Positions 17,707-26,406 of a stretch of DNA of 47,237 nucleotides are shown here, piece by piece; positions within the stretch are counted from its first letter, which is position 1; each line of letters starts with the position of its first letter. Under the pieces are notes generated by a model. That model saw only the letters and a list, made by a program, of their open reading frames with translations, did not search any database and had not been told where the DNA came from. Source of the stretch: Bacteroidales bacterium. Its GTDB lineage: Bacteria; Bacteroidota; Bacteroidia; Bacteroidales; JAADJA01. The stretch is taken from positions 1 through 47,237 of the forward strand of contig JAFGBL010000258.1 in the NCBI GenBank assembly GCA_016933115.1. Direction: 5' to 3'. Position numbers and translations under genes: made by a program.

Positions 17707-19860
17707 ATGGCGCTAATAGGTACAATAAGAAAACAATCGGGTTTGCTGGTGATCATTGTTGGTGTAGCACTTGCTGCTTTTGTGTTGGGTGATTTTCTAA
17801 AGCCAAGGTCGGGAAGCAGAATCGTTAATATTGCAGAGGTTTATGGTGAAGACATTACATATTCGCAATTTGATTCAAGATATGAAAAAAACCTGGAAAA
17901 TACCAAAAGAAACCAAAATAAGGAAAACTTAACTGCTGAAGAGATTTTCAGGCTGAAGCAACAAACATTTGATCAGATAGTACAGAAAATCGTTCTCGAA
18001 ACCGAATATCAAAAGTTAGGTATTACTGTTACGGCAGATGAATTATTTCAATTGATCCAGGGAGAAGATCCACATCCTTATATTACACAAGTTTATCCCT
18101 CTATTTTACAACTACTCGGAAAACCAAATGATACCGGCTACGATCCGAATGTGATGCGAGAGTTCATCAGTACGGTAAAAAACCTGCCGGCAAGTGATAC
18201 ATACAAAAAATGGTGGGAAGACCTGGTTATTGCAATAAAAGAAAATCAACTGCAAACCAAGTATAAAAACCTGATCTCGAAAGGCTGGTTAATGCCCGAT
18301 ACCTTTACCTACATGGATTTCAGCGAACGGAAAACTGTTGCCAAGATAAGGCTGGTGGCCAAAAGTTTCAATGATATCCCCGATAGTGCAGTGGTAGTTA
18401 CGGACAAAGACTTTAAAGACTATTATGAAAAATACAAGCAAAACTATGAACAGGAAGCCAGCCGTGATATAGATTATATTGTATTTGACGTAAAACCTTC
18501 TGCCAAAGACAGGGAAAATATCAGAAAAGATGTTTTTGCCGTATTTGAAGATTTTAAAATTTCGGAAAATCTTGCTCTATTCGTCAATGCTGAATCCGAT
18601 ACCAGGTACGACAGTTCATTTCGTAAGCAAGGTGAATTGCCGGTGCGGCTTGATTCGGTAATGTTCAACTCCCCTGTGGGTACTTTTGTTGAACCGTATG
18701 TTGAAAATAACGCCTGGCAAATGGCCAAGCTGGTCGACGTTCAATTCAGGCCCGACTCGATGAAAGCTACACATATCTTAATTTCATATGCCGGGGCTTT
18801 CCGTTCAGGTGAGAATGTGACCCGGACGAAAGAACAAGCAACCAAACTGGCTGATAGCCTCGCTGAGGTTGTTAAAGCTTCACCCGGCAAAATTGAATCA
18901 CTGGCCAGGAGTATGTCTGATGATCCTTCTGCAGCTGAAAACGGTGGTGACCTGGGTTGGTTTGCCGATGGTGCCATGGTCTATCCTTTTAACAATGCGG
19001 TTCTTAACAGTAAAGTTGGGGATATTACAGTGGCCGAATCCATGTTTGGATATCATGTTATTAAAACCACCGGCAAGCTCGATCCGGTAAAAAAAGTGCG
19101 TGTTGCAATTATTGATATAACGATCAATCCCAGCCAGGAAACCTACCAGGATGTTTATGCAAAAGCAAGCGAATTCCAGGGAAAAGTCACAACTCTTGAG
19201 TCGTTCGATACCCTGGCAGCCAATTTTGGCTTAAGCAAACGTTCAGCTACAAATTTGCTAGCCATGGGAAACAGGATTGCAGGTATCGATTATCCTCGTC
19301 CCATTATCCAGTGGACTTTTTACGAAGGTATTGACGTAGGATCGGTTTCTCATGTATTTACAATGGAGAACAACTACATAGTGGCAATTGTGACAAAAGT
19401 GAGAGAAAAGGGAATCCCTCCGCTTGAAGAAATAAAGGAAATGATGGAACCACTGATCAGGAAAGATCTGAAAGGTGATGTGGTCATTGAGCAAATGAAG
19501 CAGGTTGCCCAGGATTCAAAAAATCTGGCCCAGATCGCGCAAAAACTCGATTCAAAAATAGATACGGTTGAAAATGTCAATTTCCTTTTGAGGAATATAT
19601 CAGGCTATGGTAATGAACCCAATGTTATTGCTAAAGTATTTACTATGCAAACCGGTGTCATATCTCAACCCATCAAGGGAAACAATGCAGGCTTTTTTGT
19701 TATTGTTGATGAAATCAACCATCCCGCAGCAGGAGAAGATAAAAAAATGTATGAGCGGCAGATGTTGATGAATTTCCAGGCGAAAATCAATAACAACTCT
19801 TATATTACCACCCTTCAGGAAAAGGCAAATCTCGTTGATAACAGGGTTATGTTCTACTAA
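17707..19860 (+). CDS. PpiD/SurA-like peptidyl-prolyl isomerase, membrane anchored
   Basis: A 717-residue periplasmic folding factor anchored by one N-terminal transmembrane helix (about 12-29, SGLLVIIVGVALAAFVLGDF). A SurA_N-like helical chaperone region follows (about 40-230). The parvulin PPIC domain is at about 353-457 (KATHILISYAG, then DPSAAENGGDLGWFADGAMV, then FGYHVIKTTG). A second, degenerate PPIase-like segment may exist at about 540-700. The family helps outer-membrane and secreted proteins fold after Sec export. ATG 17707 is preferred over TTG 17671 because the promoter box lies between them. It ends at a strong terminator. Confidence 0.92.
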   Translation: MALIGTIRKQSGLLVIIVGVALAAFVLGDFLKPRSGSRIVNIAEVYGEDITYSQFDSRYEKNLENTKRNQNKENLTAEEIFRLKQQTFDQIVQKIVLETEYQKLGITVTADELFQLIQGEDPHPYITQVYPSILQLLGKPNDTGYDPNVMREFISTVKNLPASDTYKKWWEDLVIAIKENQLQTKYKNLISKGWLMPDTFTYMDFSERKTVAKIRLVAKSFNDIPDSAVVVTDKDFKDYYEKYKQNYEQEASRDIDYIVFDVKPSAKDRENIRKDVFAVFEDFKISENLALFVNAESDTRYDSSFRKQGELPVRLDSVMFNSPVGTFVEPYVENNAWQMAKLVDVQFRPDSMKATHILISYAGAFRSGENVTRTKEQATKLADSLAEVVKASPGKIESLARSMSDDPSAAENGGDLGWFADGAMVYPFNNAVLNSKVGDITVAESMFGYHVIKTTGKLDPVKKVRVAIIDITINPSQETYQDVYAKASEFQGKVTTLESFDTLAANFGLSKRSATNLLAMGNRIAGIDYPRPIIQWTFYEGIDVGSVSHVFTMENNYIVAIVTKVREKGIPPLEEIKEMMEPLIRKDLKGDVVIEQMKQVAQDSKNLAQIAQKLDSKIDTVENVNFLLRNISGYGNEPNVIAKVFTMQTGVISQPIKGNNAGFFVIVDEINHPAAGEDKKMYERQMLMNFQAKINNNSYITTLQEKANLVDNRVMFY

Positions 19861-19876
19861 AAACAATATTTATCAC

Positions 19877-19916
19877 AAAAAAAGAGGCTACTTCATTTGG
19901 AGCAGCCTCTTTTTTT
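19877..19916. terminator. Bidirectional terminator between the PpiD-like and Omp28 genes
   Basis: The 13-bp stem AAAAAAAGAGGCT/AGCCTCTTTTTTT (19877-19889 with 19904-19916) has a 14-nt loop. A-runs and T-runs on both sides can serve both convergent genes. Confidence 0.85.
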
Positions 19917-19946
19917 AAACTTCAGTTTAATACTGAAATAACCTAA

Positions 19947-21563
19947 TCATTTCATCTCTTTTACATCTGCTTCCTGTGCCTGAATAATTTCGTAAGTATT
20001 GGTATTATAAATAAATGCTACTATTGCACAGTGGCCATCATCCCATTCGTCAGGCAAAGTATAATCGTTCAGGGTTATTAAATAGCTTTCTTCAGCTATG
20101 ATCTCCTGATCGGTAACCAAATCACCCCAGGTACCATTCAACGAGCCCCTAAGCATGTGCATGTGGACATAATCCAAAATATCAGGTGTAGGACCAACAC
20201 TGGGATCATTGTTCTTCTGTGGAGAAACAATGCTATCTTCAATAATATACGCACAAACACGGTAGAGATCGGAGAGGTTATTCACAAATTGCATTTCCAA
20301 AGTAGTACTTAAAACTCTGGTTTGCGGATTATAATCATTTGTAATTAATATTCCAGCATCAACCGGCTTATTGATTTCGCCACCAACAGCTGAGGGCCAT
20401 TGTCCTTCTCCTAAAATTCGTTCGGCTCCCTCTCCTACCCGGTTGACCATTCCCGAAGGATTGGTAATAATCCCAAAAAAGTCGATCAATTCCTCTCCAA
20501 CTTCTGTTCGGAAATCAGTATCATAAGGTGGCTGGCTTTGCGGTATGGCAAAATATCCGGCATGCACTGCGATCAGAATCACCTGCCCGGGATATTGTTC
20601 CGCCAAATCAAACGCAACAAGTGTTGCTCCTGGGCAATTTACACAGGTATGGCCCGTATAATCCTCAAGCAGAATTTTTCTTACGGTAATAATGGGTTCA
20701 TCGGGAGGAGTGTAAACATCCGTCAATCCTACTTCTTCAACCTGAATCACCTCACCGCTCGTTGTTTCGGTAACCAGGACAATAATTTTACAATTGAAGT
20801 CTTTCCATTCATCTGGTATATCAACATCGTTAAAATTAATGATAAATTCTTCATTAAGCTCAATATTCCCTGTATTTATCCCATCTCCCAGTGTGGATGT
20901 GATTGCTGTTCTCAAAACATTCATATGCATATAATCCTCCCAATCGGGTGTGGGGCCAAGTGAGGCATTGTTGTTCTTTTGAGGTTTTTGAAGACTATCC
21001 TCTACAATAAAAACCGATAGGGTATAGAATTTACTCAAATCTTCGTAAAATTTAATCTTTACTTCCAAATTCAGGATTCTGGTTTCGTTATTATAATCAT
21101 TAACCAATACCAGCCCAACATCCGAAGTTAACTGCGTTAATGAATCCACTGCCTGTTCCCACATATCCGAAGTGTAAATGGCAACCGGATTTCCTGTCCT
21201 GCTAACCAATCCCTGTGAACATCCTGAAGCCGTAACATTAAAATAATTATCCAATTCGTCCCCGGTTTGTGTTGTAAAATCATAATCATAAATACCCTGG
21301 TCAGTTGCTGCATAACTGCCGGTATGTATGTTTACAACAAATAAGTTTTCGGTGTGATTTTGTTGCAAACCCTCGATGAGTTGTTTGGTCCCGGGTGCCG
21401 TTTCACACAAATGACCTGTAAAGTTTTCCAACAAAACCTTACGTCCCGGTTTTTGAACGGGAGGCGCCTCATTTCTAATATAAGGCTCTTCAATTATATC
21501 ACATGAAGATATCACTGTGAGGGCTGTTAAAAAGATCAATATATTTTTTAAAGTTTTCATCAT
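19947..21563 (-). CDS. Tandem Omp28-family lipoprotein (thioredoxin-like)
   Basis: A 538-residue lipoprotein (signal to lipobox ISSC, C21) made of two homologous Omp28-type halves: about 40-280 and 295-538. Each begins KxLLExxTGHxC and contains a TPD-x-EDYMHM/LDYVHMHMLR block and a LPDEW/IPDEW strand. The second half keeps a CxxC motif (THTCVNCPG, C307 and C310). The first has C53 but alanine at 56 (HLCETAPG), so its CxxC is broken. The family is outer-membrane or surface-associated in Bacteroidota; its reaction is unknown. It starts 6 nt after the DUF6029 stop and is last in a tlpA-like, DUF6029, Omp28 operon. Two consecutive ATGs (21563 and 21560) are possible starts. Confidence 0.88.
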   Translation of the reverse strand: MMKTLKNILIFLTALTVISSCDIIEEPYIRNEAPPVQKPGRKVLLENFTGHLCETAPGTKQLIEGLQQNHTENLFVVNIHTGSYAATDQGIYDYDFTTQTGDELDNYFNVTASGCSQGLVSRTGNPVAIYTSDMWEQAVDSLTQLTSDVGLVLVNDYNNETRILNLEVKIKFYEDLSKFYTLSVFIVEDSLQKPQKNNNASLGPTPDWEDYMHMNVLRTAITSTLGDGINTGNIELNEEFIINFNDVDIPDEWKDFNCKIIVLVTETTSGEVIQVEEVGLTDVYTPPDEPIITVRKILLEDYTGHTCVNCPGATLVAFDLAEQYPGQVILIAVHAGYFAIPQSQPPYDTDFRTEVGEELIDFFGIITNPSGMVNRVGEGAERILGEGQWPSAVGGEINKPVDAGILITNDYNPQTRVLSTTLEMQFVNNLSDLYRVCAYIIEDSIVSPQKNNDPSVGPTPDILDYVHMHMLRGSLNGTWGDLVTDQEIIAEESYLITLNDYTLPDEWDDGHCAIVAFIYNTNTYEIIQAQEADVKEMK

Positions 21564-21569
21564 ACCTAT

Positions 21570-23264
21570 TTAAAAACTACTAAATATTGCTATTGTAAAC
21601 CCACTGGCTGCCGGAACCCTTCGGCAAACACCGCCTACGCAAAGAATACCTTCCCTCTGCAATCCGTAGGAAAACTGTATGCGATTCGGACCGTTGGTAT
21701 ATCCCATTGCTGCTGAGTAATAATGATAGGTATTGCTGGTTTCCGGGTTATTAAAATTGTACTCATCCCTGACTGAAAAAAACCAATTCGGTGCAATTGT
21801 ATACTCAAGCAGTCCGGCGACCCAGTTTCCCGAATCCTGTTTGGTTTGGAGGTATTGCAATTCGAGCTTGAGGGCATGTTTATTATTGAATTTATGTGTT
21901 ATATCCGCAACCCCAACATGGGTATAAAATTTATGTCCGTCGCCGGTCTCAATTCCTTCTTCTATTACATCGAAATTATAAATCAGGTGGGTATAAGCCA
22001 GGATTATTTTCCACTTTTGACTGATCTTTTTGGTCAGCTCAATATTAATATCTTCGAAAAACAATTCATCACCAAACTTAAAAAAAGCAGATTCATACCC
22101 CAGGGTCCCTGCCTGACTAATTTCAGTATTGGCATCCACTGGTTTTTTTTCGATCGAATTTATTCGTGTATAATTCAATTCCAGAGTTGTTCCGTACTTC
22201 CCTCCAAGTTTTGACTTTTTCGGTAAGGTATAAACGATCTGCCCGTTTAATGCCATTTCGCCGTTGGGTTGGGTGGCATAAGGGTACATGGCCTCAAGGC
22301 TGTAGGAATGAACCTTGGTTAAAGGCGGAAGGAAACTTAAATCGAGTGAATTTCCGGTAATAGTGCGATCGGATTTAAAGCTCATGTTATCGATCCATTT
22401 GGTTCCCAGTGTCACTCCAAATCCTTTTTGAGAGTATGATGCAGAAAGAAATAAAGCCTGCCCTTCCTTGAAGATGTTATTGTTGATCTCTGATGGGTCA
22501 TTTATTTTGTAGGCATACTCTCCCAAAAAGTTGACCCGCCCATTCGAAATGTTGAACCTGCCGGAGAAAGCAGACACATTTTCTGGTAATTTATAGGTAA
22601 AAAACGGGTCGTCCTTCTGGTATTTACTTACCATGGCTCCTCCAATAATAACCTTGGTTTTACCTTCAGCCCATGATCCTACCATTTCATTGAGGCTGAT
22701 TTCGGCATCCACACCTCTGACAATTCCCCGGTTGCTCTCACTATATTTTTCCCAATAATACCGCTGTACTCCATAAATTCCTTTAAGGGTAACACCTGCA
22801 AAGGGGTTGAATTTTACCCGAATGCCGTCCACCGAATTATCATAACCCAATGTCCACTCTTCATAAGCTCTGAAGATCAAACCATTTCCAAACTGATCAT
22901 AAAAATTACCGACGGTAATTTCAAAACGGTCTTTCTGGTAGGAGGCAAAACGGTATGGGATACCCAATCCTTCGTATTCCCTATCGAAACCAACCAGCGG
23001 CTTAAGGTAGGATTCAAATCGGAAACCGGCAGTAAAATTGCGGTTTGTATAAATGAAATTACCAAATGCATTCATACCCACTTTTTCACCGTTAATATCT
23101 TCCTGCGTGATACCTATCTGGTCATTGGGTTCGTAGGTTTGGGCATCAATCTGGACGTTTCCTCTTACCTGTCCACCCAGAATATCCTGCGATTGCATGG
23201 TTGCAGGCAGCATAACCGCAACTCCAACCAATAGAAAATAAAGAAATTGTATAAATGTTTTCAA
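21570..23264 (-). CDS. DUF6029-family outer-membrane beta-barrel protein
   Basis: A 564-residue protein with a signal peptide (FLYFLLVGVAVMLPATMQSQ). The mature protein starts DILGGQVRGNVQIDAQTY and continues as amphipathic strands (RFEITVGNFYDQFGNGLIFRAYE, VKFNPFAGVTLKGIYGVQRYYWEK) to the aromatic C-terminus TIAIFSSF, typical of an outer-membrane barrel. The GNFYDQFGNGLIFRAYE stretch is what I recognise as DUF6029. Function unknown. It is the middle gene of a three-gene minus-strand unit, 47 nt after the thioredoxin gene and 6 nt before the Omp28 gene, so a pore or platform for an envelope thiol system is a reasonable guess (inference). Confidence 0.82.
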   Translation of the reverse strand: MKTFIQFLYFLLVGVAVMLPATMQSQDILGGQVRGNVQIDAQTYEPNDQIGITQEDINGEKVGMNAFGNFIYTNRNFTAGFRFESYLKPLVGFDREYEGLGIPYRFASYQKDRFEITVGNFYDQFGNGLIFRAYEEWTLGYDNSVDGIRVKFNPFAGVTLKGIYGVQRYYWEKYSESNRGIVRGVDAEISLNEMVGSWAEGKTKVIIGGAMVSKYQKDDPFFTYKLPENVSAFSGRFNISNGRVNFLGEYAYKINDPSEINNNIFKEGQALFLSASYSQKGFGVTLGTKWIDNMSFKSDRTITGNSLDLSFLPPLTKVHSYSLEAMYPYATQPNGEMALNGQIVYTLPKKSKLGGKYGTTLELNYTRINSIEKKPVDANTEISQAGTLGYESAFFKFGDELFFEDINIELTKKISQKWKIILAYTHLIYNFDVIEEGIETGDGHKFYTHVGVADITHKFNNKHALKLELQYLQTKQDSGNWVAGLLEYTIAPNWFFSVRDEYNFNNPETSNTYHYYSAAMGYTNGPNRIQFSYGLQREGILCVGGVCRRVPAASGFTIAIFSSF

Positions 23265-23311
23265 TCTGCAATTCTATTTAAAATTGAAATGATGAATTTA
23301 TTAAAACGATA

Positions 23312-23845
23312 TTATTCGGATATGGTTTCTCCTGCTTTTGCCTTCCTTACGATGTTGATTAATTCCAGTTCGGCTCCTTCCGAAAATGAAGTATGTTGCC
23401 AAACAATTTCTCCATTGCCATCGATTACAAAAGTGTGCGGAATGAGATTTACGTTCATGGCACGTTTAAAATCTCCGTTTTGATCGAGTAAAACATCGTA
23501 TTCCCAATTTTTTCCATTAACCAGCGGCATCACCTTTGAAGAAGCCCTAGCGTCATCAATAGAAACAGCGATCAGTTTTACACCTGTTTCATCCACCCAA
23601 TCATCATATTCATCGGCGATAGTTGTTAGCTCTTTGATACAGGGTTTGCACCATGTAGCCCAAAAACTAATGATAATTGGACTTCCATCATTGGAAATAT
23701 TTTCGGTATTGAACAATTGCCCGTCAGGTGTTTTTACTTCTACTGAAGGAATTTTACCATAAGATTTCGTTTTCTCCTGAGCCATTCCAAAACTGCAAAT
23801 AGTTGTTAATGCAAGTATTAAAATGATATTCTTCATTATTTTCAT
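23312..23845 (-). CDS. TlpA-like periplasmic thioredoxin
   Basis: A 177-residue exported thioredoxin-fold protein. The signal peptide is IILILALTTICSFGMAQ, the active site WCKPC has C66 and C69 within FWATWCKPCIKEL, and the cis-proline loop is LIPHTF (P136). The TlpA/ResA-type central insertion (VSIDDARASSKVMPLV) is present. Such proteins reduce or exchange disulfides in the periplasm, for example in cytochrome c maturation. Here the partners are likely the downstream DUF6029 and Omp28 proteins. It is the first gene of the operon with its own -7 box. Confidence 0.92.
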   Translation of the reverse strand: MKIMKNIILILALTTICSFGMAQEKTKSYGKIPSVEVKTPDGQLFNTENISNDGSPIIISFWATWCKPCIKELTTIADEYDDWVDETGVKLIAVSIDDARASSKVMPLVNGKNWEYDVLLDQNGDFKRAMNVNLIPHTFVIDGNGEIVWQHTSFSEGAELELINIVRKAKAGETISE

Positions 23846-23883
23846 ATTTATATATTTAGTGCTTTATATACCAATTCACAAGC

Positions 23884-23891
23884 CAAAATTA
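23884..23891 (-). promoter_or_regulatory. -7 box (TAATTTTG, minus strand) for the thioredoxin/DUF6029/Omp28 operon
   Basis: Reads CAAAATTA on the plus strand, 38 nt upstream of the 23845 ATG. No other box is seen before the two downstream genes. Confidence 0.5.
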
Positions 23892-24022
23892 AAACAATGA
23901 AATTAATCTGTGATATTTTCATTTCTATTTATAAAAGGTATAAATAGTTCTACAGGAATGTAGACATACTGACTTGAAAAAAAGTTGTACACTACTTGAT
24001 TTTACTTAGAAATGTCAGGATT

Positions 24023-25003
24023 TCAGGCGAGAAAAACCTCGAGCAAACTGCACTGGTTTTCCGGATGAATTACCAGGGAATGAATACTTGCAGGAATCAA
24101 CATTGCCTCTCCTTGCTTTAGGGTATATTTTTCTTCGTTGTGCAGGAAAAATGAACCGCCTTCCGTACATATGTAAATTACACAAGAATCCAATTCCGCA
24201 TAATCCTTTTTCATGGGTTCAGTAATTTGCAGAAATCCGGTTGTAAAATAAGAGCTTTCAACCAAATTTATCGTACTATTTACTTTGGATTTATATTGGG
24301 TTTTATAATCCTTCTGCACTGAGAAATCAATGGCATCCAGTGCAAGTTCGGTGTGCAGCTCACGGGTCAAACCGTTTTGATCGATCCGGTTCCAGTCAAA
24401 AATGCGGTAGGTCACATCGGAAGTTTGTTGAATTTCCGCCAATAAAACACCTGGGCCCAGTGCATGTACCCGCCCTGCAGGCATAAAAAACACGTCACCT
24501 TTTTTTACATTTTCATAATTCAATACACTTTCCAGGGTATTATTTTCAAGGTGTTTCTGGTAGCTATCGCGGTTAACTTTTGTTTTGAATCCGCTGATGA
24601 GTTGGGAATCCTTTCCTGCATCCAGCAAATACCACATCTCTGTTTTGCCCAGGCAACCATGCCTTTTCATGGCCAGTTCATCATCCGGGTGAACCTGGAT
24701 GGACAGCCAATCATTTGCATCAATGAATTTAATGAGTACCGGAAATTCATTTCCAAATCGCTGATAAGTTTTATCCCCTACCAAATCACCCATATAGACC
24801 TCTACAATTTCGTTCAATTCATTTCCAGACAGGAAACCATTGGAAATAACAGATTGGTTTCCCTCGACTCCTGAAACTACCCAAACTTCACCGCAATTAG
24901 GTAAAGGGGCAAAATCCAAGCCCAAAACAGTTTTTATTTTTTGCCCTCCCCAGATTTTATCCTTAAAAATGGGGTTGAACTTAAGCGGATATAATTGATT
25001 CAT
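24023..25003 (-). CDS. manA: Mannose-6-phosphate isomerase, class I
   Basis: Zinc enzyme interconverting mannose-6-phosphate and fructose-6-phosphate, feeding GDP-mannose-derived sugars for glycans. It has 326 residues from ATG 25003, matching the short Bacillus-type ManA. Metal and active-site residues are seen in QVHPDD (103-108), TEMWYLL (E122) and AGRVHALG (H180); the substrate-site stretch is TSDVTYRIFDWNR. An upstream in-frame ATG at 25045 would place the -7 box inside the coding region, so the later start is chosen. Monocistronic. The surface-glycan genes at 38.5-44 kb may use its product (inference). Confidence 0.93.
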   Translation of the reverse strand: MNQLYPLKFNPIFKDKIWGGQKIKTVLGLDFAPLPNCGEVWVVSGVEGNQSVISNGFLSGNELNEIVEVYMGDLVGDKTYQRFGNEFPVLIKFIDANDWLSIQVHPDDELAMKRHGCLGKTEMWYLLDAGKDSQLISGFKTKVNRDSYQKHLENNTLESVLNYENVKKGDVFFMPAGRVHALGPGVLLAEIQQTSDVTYRIFDWNRIDQNGLTRELHTELALDAIDFSVQKDYKTQYKSKVNSTINLVESSYFTTGFLQITEPMKKDYAELDSCVIYICTEGGSFFLHNEEKYTLKQGEAMLIPASIHSLVIHPENQCSLLEVFLA

Positions 25004-25026
25004 ACTATCGTTCACAATATACGCGA

Positions 25027-25034
25027 CAAATTTA
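25027..25034 (-). promoter_or_regulatory. -7 box (TAAATTTG, minus strand) for manA
   Basis: Reads CAAATTTA on the plus strand, 23 nt upstream of the 25003 ATG. A TTG about 21 nt further upstream on the minus strand is a candidate -33 element. Confidence 0.6.
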
Positions 25035-25121
25035 CAAGAAATCAATGTAAATAAACAATACCGAATTTAGGATCAATTATGATTGTTCTCTCCTTAGGGA
25101 TTGGATTATAGTTCAGGAATA

Positions 25122-25760
25122 CTATTTATCTTCAGGTTCTGATTTCAGAGTCCATATTTCCTTTGGGGTGAGTTTAAAACCAATCACTCCCTGTTTTTTG
25201 GTATAATAGATTTCAAAAGGCCTTCTTTCCTGCTTCCAGTAGTAAACACTGTCGTATTTAACACCGTTCAGCGTACTCGATTTACTGAATTTAAATACTT
25301 CGCCCTTATCAAAGTTATCCGTTTCGAAAACTACAATTTTCAGATGATTTGAATAATAGAACCCGTCGGCAAGTGTAATCCTCAGGATATCCCAATCACC
25401 CGTGTCTCCTTTATCTCTTTCCAGTTTATAACTGATAAAATAATCAGAAGAGGGGGATTCAAAAACCAACTCTTCCCTTTCCAAATTGGCATAATAATCT
25501 TCCTGAAGTGTAAAAAAACCGCTTTGATCGGTCATATACCTGATGTTTTCGTAATAGGTTTCACGCCCCTGACCGCTAAAAATCATTTCATTGGTATCGT
25601 AAACGTAGGTTACACTTTCATTACCCGAGTAAGGTATCCATTCCCTCGACAAATCCTGAAGGTCTTCAGGCTCGGTTGTTACCGATTTGGGCCCACAACC
25701 TGTTATCCATATCAAACAAGGAATCAACAGGATCAATAATATGTACCTGATATTTTTCAT
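25122..25760 (-). CDS. Hypothetical lipoprotein
   Basis: A 212-residue protein with a lipoprotein signal (MKNIRYILLILLIPCLIW, lipobox ITGC, C22). The mature part is beta-rich (ESVTYVYDTNEMIFSG, YFISYKLER, LKIVVFETDNFDKGEVF) and ends in a short strand before EIWTLKSEPEDK. No catalytic motif or named family is recognised. Probably an anchored periplasmic or outer-membrane protein. It is divergent from the 25917 gene and has its own -7 box; 118 nt separate it from manA, and no terminator is obvious there. Confidence 0.75.
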   Translation of the reverse strand: MKNIRYILLILLIPCLIWITGCGPKSVTTEPEDLQDLSREWIPYSGNESVTYVYDTNEMIFSGQGRETYYENIRYMTDQSGFFTLQEDYYANLEREELVFESPSSDYFISYKLERDKGDTGDWDILRITLADGFYYSNHLKIVVFETDNFDKGEVFKFSKSSTLNGVKYDSVYYWKQERRPFEIYYTKKQGVIGFKLTPKEIWTLKSEPEDK

Positions 25761-25829
25761 CAGTCATCAATAAACTTTAAATTTATATGACTTCTACGTC
25801 AAATTTGTACAAATGTTCCAGTGCTTCTT

Positions 25830-25837
25830 CAAAGATA
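25830..25837 (-). promoter_or_regulatory. -7 box (TATCTTTG, minus strand) for the 25760 lipoprotein
   Basis: Reads CAAAGATA on the plus strand, about 70 nt upstream of the lipoprotein ATG in the divergent intergenic region. Confidence 0.45.
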
Positions 25838-25916
25838 CAGGAAATATGAATATTTATTTCCCCGATTGAACTTCCTTTTGTAATTTTATCCTCGAATTTT
25901 AAACAAGTTTTTTCTT

Positions 25917-26333
25917 ATGGCAGAACCCAAAACCGATGAAATATTCCAGTTTCTGATCCAACCTTTGACCAGCGAGGAAAGCGGTTATCAAAAACTCACC
26001 CACCTAATTAACCGAACGTGTTTTTCCAACAATATTTTCAGACTAAATAATCTTGAAAGAATCGATTTCGTCCCCAAAAAAGGATTTGTAAAACCGGTTG
26101 GTAATCTGAAGTTGGAAAGACTTACCCTGGTTCATCCTCCTTCTTTTGAATTTACCCAACAAATTGAATTAAACGGCTATTTTCAAATTAAATATAAATC
26201 TTCCACACTCGGAATCCCCAGGAAGGTTGAGCCTTTTATCGCAAATTACACAGGGGTTATCATTTTAAAGGAAAATGGCTTTTCAATTAAAAACGAATCT
26301 GTTGAATTACCTGAAAGCCTGAAATTACAGTAA
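25917..26333 (+). CDS. Hypothetical cytoplasmic protein, 138 aa
   Basis: Starts MAEPKTDEIFQFLIQPLTSE, with no signal peptide or membrane segment. An N-terminal helical part is followed by strands (KRIDF-like LERIDFVPKKGF, LKLERLTLVHPPSFEF, TQQIELNGYFQIKYKS, NYTGVIILKENGFSIK). No family is recognised. A near-consensus -7 box, TAATTTTA, lies at 25881-25888. It is a lone plus-strand gene between the divergent lipoprotein and the candidate small RNA. Confidence 0.65.
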   Translation: MAEPKTDEIFQFLIQPLTSEESGYQKLTHLINRTCFSNNIFRLNNLERIDFVPKKGFVKPVGNLKLERLTLVHPPSFEFTQQIELNGYFQIKYKSSTLGIPRKVEPFIANYTGVIILKENGFSIKNESVELPESLKLQ

Positions 26334-26392
26334 TTCACAAATTGTTGTTGAAAATTTTCCCTGCTTAAAGACTACGCCATATTTATTCCTTC

Positions 26393-26400
26393 TAATTTTG
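26393..26400 (+). promoter_or_regulatory. -7 box (TAATTTTG) for the candidate small RNA
   Basis: Exact TAnnTTTG match 60 nt after the 25917 gene ends, with no plus-strand protein gene downstream before the terminator at 26517. No clear -33 TTG is seen at the right distance, so the promoter rests on one element. Confidence 0.4.
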
Positions 26401-26406
26401 ACGAGC

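Noticed and set aside
20538-20963. Plus-strand 141-codon frame opposite the Omp28 gene
   Set aside because: Its composition (rich in C, N, I and F) is that of an antisense shadow; the minus strand has clear domain structure.
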